This document shows positions 7,668 to 13,868 of a stretch of DNA of 19,828 nucleotides, piece after piece (positions within the stretch are counted from its first letter, which is position 1; each line of letters begins with the position of its first letter). Both the position numbers and the translations under genes were made by a program. Under the pieces are notes generated by a model. It had not been told where the DNA came from and ran no database searches. It saw only the letters and a program-made list of their open reading frames with translations. The stretch is taken from NCBI GenBank assembly GCA_964547525.1, contig CAZJOD010000060.1, positions 1 through 19,828 of the forward strand, in the 5' to 3' direction. The stretch is from CAZJOD01 sp964547525 (GTDB lineage Bacteria; Bacillota; Clostridia; JAAYHZ01).

Positions 7668-8576
7668 TTATAATTTAGGCATTATGAATGCCATTTCTTC
7701 TACCGCAGGTCTACTTTTGGGCGTTATACGAATAGTTTGAGAAATTTTTTCTAAAACACCTTGATCACATAAAAAGTCCAAAATAGGATGTAGAAAGTGT
7801 AATGACGATTTAAAATAATTAGAAATATGGGTTCCTGTTTTTATTTCACCGTCACCGAAAAGTTCTGTAGCAACATTTATAATAGCGTCAAAATGTTTCA
7901 TTATGTAATCATGCATATCAACTAAAAGATCATATATCTGTTTTTGTGTCATTTCTGTGATCATCGGTTTATAATAAAATTTCTCAATTAATTGCGGATT
8001 TAATTCATTTGCTTGTAGAATGGCTTCTCTTGTGGGCACTTTATATTGTGAGCAAACTTCAATTTTAGCTATAACATCCGCTGCTTTTAATATGTAATAA
8101 CGGGCATAGGTGATATCATTTTTTACAACCAACCATTTTTCAATTTTTTCCATAATACCAAGAAGAAAATTTATCATTTCAAAAAGTGCTTTTTCCACAT
8201 CGGCTTTTCCGATCTTTTTATATTCTTCGAAATATTCATAAAGACTTTCATCAGTTGTATAAAGAACTTTACTTGTGGCTCCGAAAGAATGGCCGACAGA
8301 ACCGGTAAGACTTTTTTCCATATTGCGTTTTAATTCGCTTCTTTGGCATAAATCTAAATTGATTAAAATATTATCTTCATAGATACCGTAAGTTTTATGT
8401 TCAAGCTTTTGGTCACGTACCACCACCGTCATATCAATATCGCTTTTCTCCCATACCGTACCGTGAGATACACTTCCGTAAACTATAATCGCTATTACGT
8501 TCGGATCATTTCTAATCCTATCTACAAAGCTTTGTAAGGCATTATCATATCTTTTTGTCAAATCGTCTTTTTGCAT
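7668..8576 (-). CDS. Nucleotidyltransferase-fold protein (NTP_transf_2)
   Basis: 302 residues. The Pol-beta-type nucleotidyltransferase motif is intact: GSVSHGTVWEKSDIDMTV starts at residue 34 (G34-S35, then D46-x-D48 as metal ligands). A mainly helical middle region follows, and a C-terminal segment (about 250-302) resembles a winged helix. Such proteins include aminoglycoside and lincosamide nucleotidyltransferases, but the substrate here is not evident. I chose the ATG at 8576 because GGAGG (8588-8592) lies 11 nt upstream; the longer frame opens at TTG overlapping that SD, and the ATG at codon 4 is only 2 nt from it. The UvrA-like gene starts 11 bp downstream, its SD overlapping this stop, so the two are co-transcribed and probably translationally coupled. 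Confidence 0.82.
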   Translation of the reverse strand: MQKDDLTKRYDNALQSFVDRIRNDPNVIAIIVYGSVSHGTVWEKSDIDMTVVVRDQKLEHKTYGIYEDNILINLDLCQRSELKRNMEKSLTGSVGHSFGATSKVLYTTDESLYEYFEEYKKIGKADVEKALFEMINFLLGIMEKIEKWLVVKNDITYARYYILKAADVIAKIEVCSQYKVPTREAILQANELNPQLIEKFYYKPMITEMTQKQIYDLLVDMHDYIMKHFDAIINVATELFGDGEIKTGTHISNYFKSSLHFLHPILDFLCDQGVLEKISQTIRITPKSRPAVEEMAFIMPKL

Positions 8577-8587
8577 ACAAATCATAT

Positions 8588-8592
8588 CCTCC
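8588..8592 (-). promoter_or_regulatory. SD that sets the nucleotidyltransferase start
   Basis: GGAGG on the minus strand is 11 nt from the ATG at 8576 and 2 nt from the in-frame ATG at 8585. The former spacing is usable and the latter too short. Confidence 0.6.
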
Positions 8593-8608
8593 AACCGAAT
8601 TGAGCTTT

Positions 8609-8677
8609 AAAAAATCTATTCATAAAGAAGTTATAATTTTGTTACAAATTAATAATAAAAACAAACCTTCTTATGAA
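8609..8677 (-). promoter_or_regulatory. Attenuator-like hairpin in the nucleotidyltransferase leader
   Basis: On the minus strand TTCATAAGAAG (8677-8667) can pair with CTTCTTTATGAA (8630-8619) through 11 base pairs with one bulged base. Four nucleotides later comes a run of six T (8614-8609). It sits between the predicted promoter (8688-8696) and the SD. The stem is AT-rich with a loop of about 36 nt, so its stability is modest. Confidence 0.35.
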
Positions 8678-8680
8678 CAT
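8642..8680 (-). CDS. Possible 12-codon leader peptide
   Basis: ATG at 8680 opens a 12-residue frame, MFIRRFVFIINL, closed by TAA at 8644-8642. Codons 2-5 form the 5' arm of the leader hairpin, so translation would disturb it. It has no Shine-Dalgarno and its ATG lies almost at the predicted transcription start, so it could only be read as a leaderless message. It is a candidate, not an established gene. Confidence 0.2.
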   Translation of the reverse strand: MFIRRFVFIINL

Positions 8681-8687
8681 ATGTTTC

Positions 8688-8696
8688 ATTATAGCA
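8688..8696 (-). promoter_or_regulatory. Extended -10 promoter of the nucleotidyltransferase-UvrA operon
   Basis: TGCTATAAT on the minus strand is a TGn extended -10. The predicted start is near 8681, giving a long leader of about 105 nt that contains the hairpin and the short frame. Confidence 0.5.
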
Positions 8697-8780
8697 TAGA
8701 AAAATATAAATGAGAAGTATTTAGAAAGAAAATTTGGATAAATTTTAAAAGACGCAATTATGTAAAATGCGTTTTATACC

Positions 8781-8809
8781 TTGACAGATTCAATAAGATA
8801 GAAAATAAT
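8781..8809 (+). promoter_or_regulatory. Promoter of the nitroreductase gene
   Basis: Consensus -35 TTGACA (8781-8786) and AATAAT (8804-8809) are 17 bp apart. The start is expected near 8816 with a leader of about 57 nt. Confidence 0.5.
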
Positions 8810-8860
8810 TAGTATAACAGTTGATTTTTAGTAAGAGATAAATTATGAAATTTAATGTTT

Positions 8861-8866
8861 GGAGTG
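8861..8866 (+). promoter_or_regulatory. SD that sets the nitroreductase start
   Basis: GGAGTG lies 7 nt before the ATG at 8874. The alternative upstream TTG at 8859 overlaps this SD and so cannot be the start. Confidence 0.75.
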
Positions 8867-8873
8867 TGATTTA

Positions 8874-9404
8874 ATGAATTTTAGTGAACTAACTTGGAAA
8901 AGAAAAAGTATAAGAAGTTTTAAACCGGATGAAATACCTATGGAAGAAATCATTAAGCTTCTTGACGCCGCAAGGAGTGCACCAAGTGCAGGTAATCGTC
9001 AACCTTGGTATTTTTATGTTATAAAAGATAACGATCTAAAGAAAGAGCTTTGCAGATCGGCATATAGCCAGAAATTTATGTTAGGAGCACCAATTTATAT
9101 TGTGGTTTGTGCCGACCTTGAAAGAACCGCGATCAGATACGGTGAGCGTGGAGTAAATTTATATGCCATTCAAGATACGGCGGCGGCTATAGAAAATCTT
9201 TTACTATGTGCGACCGAAGAAGGACTTGCAGCTTGTTGGTGTGGAGCTTTTGATGAAAAAGAGGTTACCGTTATTTTAAATTTAGATGAACAAATGCGCC
9301 CTGTGGCTATTATACCGGTAGGATATGCCGAAAACGAGCAATCGCCAAAAACCGGGCGGAGACAACTAGAAGATATTACGACATTTATAGGATTTAAAGA
9401 ATGA
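8874..9404 (+). CDS. Nitroreductase family FMN-dependent oxidoreductase
   Basis: 176 residues, cytoplasmic, expected homodimer binding FMN and using NAD(P)H. Family marks in order: RKSIRSF (10-16, FMN phosphate contacts), AARSAPSAGNRQPW (32-45), QDTAAAIENLLL in the middle, GLAACWCGAF, and the closing PVGYAE. The length matches the short, single-domain nitroreductases of anaerobes. Natural substrates may be quinones, flavins or nitro compounds and cannot be specified here. The start at 8874 is set by GGAGTG. The gene is divergent from the nucleotidyltransferase operon and 96 bp upstream of the URO-D gene, which probably has separate control because a hairpin lies between them. Confidence 0.9.
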   Translation: MNFSELTWKRKSIRSFKPDEIPMEEIIKLLDAARSAPSAGNRQPWYFYVIKDNDLKKELCRSAYSQKFMLGAPIYIVVCADLERTAIRYGERGVNLYAIQDTAAAIENLLLCATEEGLAACWCGAFDEKEVTVILNLDEQMRPVAIIPVGYAENEQSPKTGRRQLEDITTFIGFKE

Positions 9405-9450
9405 AAGGTTGATAAGATTAACTTTAATAGTGGATCCATATATTAAACAT

Positions 9451-9484
9451 ATATATAATCAATACAAAATAATTGGTTATATAT
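9451..9484 (+). repeat. 12-bp hairpin abutting the SD of the URO-D gene
   Basis: ATATATAATCAA (9451-9462) pairs over all 12 positions with TTGGTTATATAT (9473-9484), allowing one G-U pair, with a 10-nt loop. The SD GGGAG begins two bases after the stem ends. Lack of a U-tract argues against a terminator for the nitroreductase gene; an operator or a translational control hairpin is possible. Confidence 0.45.
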
Positions 9485-9500
9485 CCGGGAGATATAAGAT

Positions 9501-10598
9501 ATGTCTAAAAAAAAGGAATTTATTGATTACGTTAAAAACGGGGGAGACAGAATATTATGTTCGCCTCAGATAGGGTGTGGTGCGGGTTATGATGCTAAAC
9601 TGCACAATTTACAATGGATTTCATCCTGTTCACCGGAGCATACCGTTAAGGTAACCCGGCGATACGCTATGCACCCGTTATATAACATTGGAATAGATCC
9701 TATAATGCATTGCAAGAACCTTGGATGGGTATGCGACAGTTTTGATAAAAATGAAAAACGGGCTATTTGGAAAAAACATATTGAAACTCCTTTCGGACGA
9801 CTGGAACGATACAGTGAGGAAAGGCCACGAATGGGCAGTTTCAACATTCGAGACGCGGTAAATAATGAACATGATTTAAACAAACTTGAATATGTTCTTG
9901 ACACAGCTATTAAAGAAACGGATTTTTCTTGTTATACGGAGTATGCTAGGAGTATGGCTGAGTTTTTTAATGACGAAGGTCCGGTTTCATTTCAATGGGG
10001 AATGCAGCCTTATGAGCTCTTTAGCTTCGCTAACACTATAACAAATGCTTTGTTGGCTATTGATTTTGAAGAGCGCTTTTTTTCACTTATGGACAAAGCT
10101 CTAAAGCTGGATTATAAGATAATTGATGCATTAGAAGGAACCGGTATTGATTTTGTTTTTCTAGGAGGTCCGGGTGTTGAAGTAATATCTCCTTCATATT
10201 ATGAAAAGTTTATAGTACCTTATTCAAAGCTTGTAACAAAATATGCACACGAAAAGGGATTTCTTATCTACAGCCACATATGCTCTCCCATTGAACCCAT
10301 GCTTACTATGGGTTATTATAATGAAATGGGTATAGATCTTTTTGAAACCCTTTCCCCTAAACCGGAAGGGAACATAATCTCACTTGCAGATGCATTCTCC
10401 AAATTAAATCCAGATATCTGTACTCGTGGTAATGTTTCTTTATCCTTGATGATAAACGGTACTCCCAAAGAAATTAAAGATGAAGTTAAAAAGATAATAG
10501 ATGCTGCCCAAGGAAGAAAACACATAATTGCCGCCAGTGATTACCTTGTATACGATGTACCCGAAGAAAATGTAATCGCTTTGTGTGAAGCGGTTTAG
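9501..10598 (+). CDS. URO-D fold protein, MtaA/CmuA-like methyltransferase family
   Basis: 365 residues of the uroporphyrinogen decarboxylase superfamily. The C-terminal half carries H259-x-C261 (YSHICSP) and C307 in DICTRGNVS, matching the H-x-C-xn-C zinc site of methylcobamide:thiol methyltransferases such as MtaA and MtbA, followed by NGTPKEIKDEV and a family-typical closing ASDYLVYDVPEENV (345-358). True HemE lacks this zinc site, so heme synthesis is unlikely. A role in methyl transfer to a thiol or corrinoid is the reasonable inference, but no corrinoid protein or activase gene is in the window. The ATG follows GGGAG by about 10 nt. A perfect 22-bp palindromic terminator follows the gene. 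Confidence 0.8.
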   Translation: MSKKKEFIDYVKNGGDRILCSPQIGCGAGYDAKLHNLQWISSCSPEHTVKVTRRYAMHPLYNIGIDPIMHCKNLGWVCDSFDKNEKRAIWKKHIETPFGRLERYSEERPRMGSFNIRDAVNNEHDLNKLEYVLDTAIKETDFSCYTEYARSMAEFFNDEGPVSFQWGMQPYELFSFANTITNALLAIDFEERFFSLMDKALKLDYKIIDALEGTGIDFVFLGGPGVEVISPSYYEKFIVPYSKLVTKYAHEKGFLIYSHICSPIEPMLTMGYYNEMGIDLFETLSPKPEGNIISLADAFSKLNPDICTRGNVSLSLMINGTPKEIKDEVKKIIDAAQGRKHIIAASDYLVYDVPEENVIALCEAV

Positions 10599-10612
10599 AA
10601 CAGAGATAAAAG

Positions 10613-10643
10613 GGCACTACTATATAGTAGTGCCGAGATTTTT
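10613..10643 (+). terminator. Rho-independent terminator of the URO-D gene
   Basis: GGCACTACTATATAGTAGTG (10613-10632) plus CC makes a 22-bp perfect palindrome able to form a 9-bp stem with an ATAT loop, followed within 4 nt by TTTTT. It lies 14 nt after the stop codon. Confidence 0.8.
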
Positions 10644-10664
10644 AGAATATAAAAGATAACTTTG

Positions 10665-10684
10665 TTATAATCAAATGATTATAA
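10665..10684. repeat. 20-bp palindrome TTATAATCA-AA-TGATTATAA
   Basis: Two perfect 9-bp arms around AA, located between the URO-D terminator and the end of the VOC gene. The half-site TATAATCAA also occurs at 9454-9462 in the hairpin upstream of the URO-D gene. It may be a protein-binding site or a weak minus-strand terminator stem. Confidence 0.35.
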
Positions 10685-10747
10685 TTCATTGAAAAATATT
10701 GTAAGCAACCGGTACTCACATGAAGCACCTATCATGTACAATTGCCT

Positions 10748-11113
10748 TTATTTACCTTTAATGATTTCTAACCAATATCCGTCAGGATCCTCCACAAAAT
10801 AAAATCTGCCGTTACTTTCCTGACATACACAGCCCATATCTTTATGTTTTTGATATGCATTGTCGTAATCATCGGTTGTAAATGCCAAGTGAATTTCGTT
10901 ATCACCCAAATTGTAAGGTTTATCCCAATCTCTAAGCCATGTAAGCTCCAATTGGTGAGCACTTGTTCCATCCCCCAAAAAAACTAAAATAAATTTACCT
11001 TCGGGTTGTTCGAACCTTCTGATTTCAGTCATACCTAAAGCTTCTTTATAAAAGTTTAGGCTTTTTTCCAAGTCAAAAACATTGAAATTATTATGCACCA
11101 GCTTGAAATTCAT
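10748..11113 (-). CDS. VOC family protein, glyoxalase I-like
   Basis: 121 residues, one vicinal-oxygen-chelate domain built of two beta-alpha-beta-beta-beta units. The four metal ligands expected of glyoxalase I-type enzymes are at the right places: His7 (LVHNNFNV), Glu56 (HQLELT), His75 (NEIHLAF) and Glu116 (YWLEII), with VEDPDGYWLEI near the C-terminus. A lactoylglutathione-lyase-like isomerase removing methylglyoxal adducts is plausible, but low-GC anaerobes often lack glutathione and related VOC enzymes use other substrates. The start is the ATG at 11113, set by AAGGAG (11122-11127); the longer frame begins at a GTG inside that SD. It lies 32 bp after the GMP synthase-like gene on the same strand, probably in one transcript. 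Confidence 0.85.
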   Translation of the reverse strand: MNFKLVHNNFNVFDLEKSLNFYKEALGMTEIRRFEQPEGKFILVFLGDGTSAHQLELTWLRDWDKPYNLGDNEIHLAFTTDDYDNAYQKHKDMGCVCQESNGRFYFVEDPDGYWLEIIKGK

Positions 11114-11121
11114 ATTTTTCA

Positions 11122-11127
11122 CTCCTT
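11122..11127 (-). promoter_or_regulatory. SD that sets the VOC gene start
   Basis: AAGGAG on the minus strand is 8 nt from the ATG at 11113 and overlaps the alternative GTG at 11122, which rules out that longer start. Confidence 0.75.
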
Positions 11128-11145
11128 ATTATTTATTAACGTGGT

Positions 11146-12453
11146 TTATTCCCACTCAATAGTTGCACAAGGCTTTGGACTTAAGTCGTAACAAACCCGG
11201 TTTACACTTCTCACTTCATTTAAAATCCTATCTGTGATTTTCATGAGAATAGGCCAATCAATCTGTTCAATGCTTGCAGTCATCGCATCGATAGTATTTA
11301 CAGCACGAATTATAACAGGGTATTCGAAACTACGGGCATGATTCTTAACACCTACAGATTTAAAATCGGGGACGACAGTAAAATACTGCCATACTTTTTT
11401 GTCTAAACCGGCTTTTGCGAACTCCTCTCGTAAAATGGCATCTGATTCCCTTACCGCTTCAAGGCGCTCTTTTGTTATAGCCCCAAGGCAACGCACACCA
11501 AGGCCCGGCCCGGGGAAGGGCTGCCTATAAACCATTGCTTCGGGCAGACCTAATTCTATTCCGCATGATCTGACCTCGTCTTTAAAAAGATGATAAAGAG
11601 GTTCTACCAAAGAAAATTTTAAGTCATCAGGTAATCCTGCCACATTATGATGGGATTTTACAATAGAAGCCGTCTTTGTACCGCTTTCAACTATATCGGG
11701 ATAGATAGTTCCTTGAGCTAAAAATTTAATACCTTCCAGTTTTCGTGCTTCTTCTTCGAAAACACGTATAAATTCGGCACCGATGATTTTTCTTTTTTTC
11801 TCAGGATCGGAGACATTTTCAAGTTTTTTTAGAAACCGTTCAACAGCATCAACATATATAAGGTTTGCGTCCATTTGATTTTTAAAAACTTCAATCACAG
11901 TATCCGATTCATTTTTACGCATCAGACCATGATTAACATGAACACAAACCAACTGTTTACCAATAGCTTTGATAAGCAAGGCTGCAACCACCGAACTGTC
12001 AACTCCACCGGATAAAGCTAATAAAACTTTATTATCGCCTACTTGTTTTTTAATTAGTTCCACTTGATCATCGATGAAATTTTTCATGTTCCAATTAGAT
12101 TCTGCTTGGCATATTTTAAATATGAAATTTTTAATAATTTTTTTTGTTTCTTCTTCCGACTCAGGCCAACTTTTTAGTTTGTTTACACACCTTGCCGCTT
12201 CGTGATTAACCGCTATTATAGGATAACCTACCTCATAAATACTGCAATCTACATCTATTTTCAACCCATCTATTATATTATTTTTTCCACCGTTGATTAT
12301 AATACCCTTAACATTAGGCAAAAGAGAGAGTTTTTCGGCTGATATGTCATGAGGGTGTATTTCACTGTATACACCAAGACTACGGACCGCCCTGGCAACT
12401 GCCGTATTGTCCGGGCTTCCCAAATCCAATATAACTATCATATCTTGTTTCAT
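11146..12453 (-). CDS. guaA: GMP synthase homologue with degenerate glutaminase domain
   Basis: 435 residues against roughly 510-525 for normal GuaA. The ATP pyrophosphatase part is well preserved: LSGGVDSS PP-loop (147-154), FLAQGTIYPD (244-253), VKSHHNVAGLP (265-275), QPFPGPGLGVR (311-321), and a dimerisation domain ending in TIEWE. It should adenylate XMP and aminate it to GMP. The N-terminal glutamine amidotransferase domain is reduced to about 95 residues: the nucleophile block GICYGMQ reads AVNHEAA (81-87, Asn83 at the Cys position), the oxyanion SGGP is NGGK (54-57), and the region that holds the catalytic His and Glu is absent. It therefore should depend on free ammonia or a separate glutaminase. 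Other substitutions (VNHG for VDHG, KPC for KPP) suggest a divergent paralogue. The SD is 15 nt from the ATG. Confidence 0.85.
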   Translation of the reverse strand: MKQDMIVILDLGSPDNTAVARAVRSLGVYSEIHPHDISAEKLSLLPNVKGIIINGGKNNIIDGLKIDVDCSIYEVGYPIIAVNHEAARCVNKLKSWPESEEETKKIIKNFIFKICQAESNWNMKNFIDDQVELIKKQVGDNKVLLALSGGVDSSVVAALLIKAIGKQLVCVHVNHGLMRKNESDTVIEVFKNQMDANLIYVDAVERFLKKLENVSDPEKKRKIIGAEFIRVFEEEARKLEGIKFLAQGTIYPDIVESGTKTASIVKSHHNVAGLPDDLKFSLVEPLYHLFKDEVRSCGIELGLPEAMVYRQPFPGPGLGVRCLGAITKERLEAVRESDAILREEFAKAGLDKKVWQYFTVVPDFKSVGVKNHARSFEYPVIIRAVNTIDAMTASIEQIDWPILMKITDRILNEVRSVNRVCYDLSPKPCATIEWE

Positions 12454-12468
12454 AAAGTTTAGTTTGTT

Positions 12469-12474
12469 CTCCTT
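12469..12474 (-). promoter_or_regulatory. Distant SD of the GMP synthase-like gene
   Basis: AAGGAG on the minus strand lies 14-15 nt from the only nearby ATG (12453); no in-frame NTG start sits closer. The spacing is longer than the usual 5-9 nt and may lower translation. Confidence 0.5.
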
Positions 12475-12495
12475 TTAGTTAATAATAGCATATAG

Positions 12496-12524
12496 ATTAT
12501 AGCATTTTATAAACATCCGGACAA
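12496..12524 (-). promoter_or_regulatory. Promoter of the GMP synthase-VOC operon
   Basis: On the minus strand TTGTCC (12519-12524) and TATAAT (12496-12501) are 17 bp apart, with a TGC extension before the -10. No purine riboswitch is recognisable in the short leader. Confidence 0.6.
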
Positions 12525-12594
12525 TAAAAGAATAGAAAACATAGTAAATTAAAGTATCAGCCTTTACATATTTTTGTACGGTAAATTACACTTT

Positions 12595-13722
12595 TTATAG
12601 CCATCCGCTGAACATTGCAAGTAAACGTGTAAATTCAATATAGTTTTGAAAAGATATATCAGGCGGTACTGCATGGTCACACCCCGGAATGTAGCCTCCC
12701 TTTTCAAACATCTTTTTACATATTGCAGATACGTGATCTGATAGATCTTTACCGCCTTTTGCGATCAATCTTTTGTCAATTCCCTGCATATACGCCATAT
12801 CTGTACCAAATAATTCCCTACACTTAAAAATATCGTTATATGCGGCAACTTCCATTGGACTACAGCAATTAATTCCCGCTTCAATCCAAACAGGTATCAA
12901 TTCTTCAACATATCCGTCGCTATCTAATTCTATTAATTCAACACCAGCCTTCTTTACCATTGGTACCCATTTTTTATATGCAGGTAATATAAAATGCCTT
13001 GTCATGGCAGGTGATATCATACTATGTGCTTTATACGCCATATCTTCAGAAATGAGAACTTTATCCGGTACTGCAATTTTTAATACTTTTTCTAAAACTT
13101 TAGATACAAAATCCCCCCAAAATTCCGCCATTTCCGAAACAAAAACAGGATCATCCGCCATCAATAAGCATAAATTCTCGAATCCGCACCACTCTCTTAA
13201 CTGCCAAAAAATTCCGTTGAAATAAAGCGTGACTATTTTATCATTGAGCTTGGCATTAGCTACTTCTGTTGTAAGATCATTAGGGATCCTTAAAGAATCG
13301 TTAGGATTATATCTTGTTTTCATACGTTCCCAATCAGACCTATTTTCAACAGGGAATTTATGCCATTTTCTTGTAACAAAATCTTTTGCAGATCTTAAAT
13401 ATGATTCATTATATTGATCTGAAATCTCCGTTATAGCGCCCATCCAATCACTGATAAGGTAATGACCGTCTTTATGATCTAGGATCTTTACTTGAAATTC
13501 AGGTATCATTTTAAAAGATACAGGCATTGAATATGTGGACAAAAGCGCATTTCGTGGAATACCGAGTTTATCCGTTACAACATGGTGATAGTTAGCATTC
13601 TCAGGTAATCCTTGTTTTTTCCATGCAGCTAATGTAGATTCTCTTGGTCCACCCGGTGAAAGGGGTATTCTATCCGGGTTTTTAAATAACACTGCTTTTA
13701 TATATTGATCTCTAATTTTCAT
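12595..13722 (-). CDS. URO-D superfamily protein lacking the HxC zinc motif
   Basis: 375 residues. The fold is indicated by FGTDMAYMQGIDKRLIAKGG (305-324), SEDMAYKAHSMISPAMTRHF (225-244) and a C-terminal GGYIPGCDHAVPPDISFQNY (342-361), all typical of uroporphyrinogen-III decarboxylase-like proteins of gut Firmicutes. Where MtaA relatives have H-x-C, this protein has D267-S-D269-G. It therefore belongs to a different branch from the protein encoded at 9501-10598, and any metal site must use other ligands. It is not HemE: no other heme genes are near. Function is unknown; a methyltransferase or C-C lyase role is only a family-based guess. The ATG follows GGGAGG by 5 nt. It is divergent from the AraC-type regulator, which may control it. 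Confidence 0.78.
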   Translation of the reverse strand: MKIRDQYIKAVLFKNPDRIPLSPGGPRESTLAAWKKQGLPENANYHHVVTDKLGIPRNALLSTYSMPVSFKMIPEFQVKILDHKDGHYLISDWMGAITEISDQYNESYLRSAKDFVTRKWHKFPVENRSDWERMKTRYNPNDSLRIPNDLTTEVANAKLNDKIVTLYFNGIFWQLREWCGFENLCLLMADDPVFVSEMAEFWGDFVSKVLEKVLKIAVPDKVLISEDMAYKAHSMISPAMTRHFILPAYKKWVPMVKKAGVELIELDSDGYVEELIPVWIEAGINCCSPMEVAAYNDIFKCRELFGTDMAYMQGIDKRLIAKGGKDLSDHVSAICKKMFEKGGYIPGCDHAVPPDISFQNYIEFTRLLAMFSGWL

Positions 13723-13839
13723 ATAGACCTCCCGTTTTTTAGTACCGATATTACTATAATTATATATTATGCCAGAAAAGAAATCTTCATCTATTTTGCT
13801 GTAAATAAGAAAACTAACCTATCTTGCTGATTTTAGATA

Positions 13840-13848
13840 TGATATAAT
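13840..13848 (+). promoter_or_regulatory. Extended -10 of the AraC-type regulator
   Basis: TGATATAAT, identical to the element before the GNAT gene. The start would be near 13855, leaving a leader of only about 14 nt with the SD GGAG at its very 5' end, so a second upstream promoter is not excluded. Confidence 0.4.
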
Positions 13849-13868
13849 CTATCCGGAGCATGTAACAA

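Noticed and set aside
8747..8775. CGCA/TGCG hairpin with A and T runs before the nitroreductase promoter
   Set aside because: Only four GC-containing pairs with a bulge and no gene ending upstream on that strand, so not a credible terminator.
9587..9904. Antisense open frame within the first URO-D gene
   Set aside because: Shadow of the real coding strand with low-complexity content and no SD.
10699..10742. Hairpin ATTGTA...TACAAT as terminator of the VOC gene
   Set aside because: The stem needs a 14-nt one-sided bulge; it may contribute to termination but is too irregular to annotate.
12454..12594. Guanine riboswitch ahead of the GMP synthase-like gene
   Set aside because: The leader from the predicted start is only about 35 nt and lacks the conserved purine-riboswitch core.
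12773..13225. 150-residue plus-strand open frame inside the second URO-D gene
   Set aside because: It is antisense to a well-supported gene, has no family signature and uses codons mirrored from the true frame.
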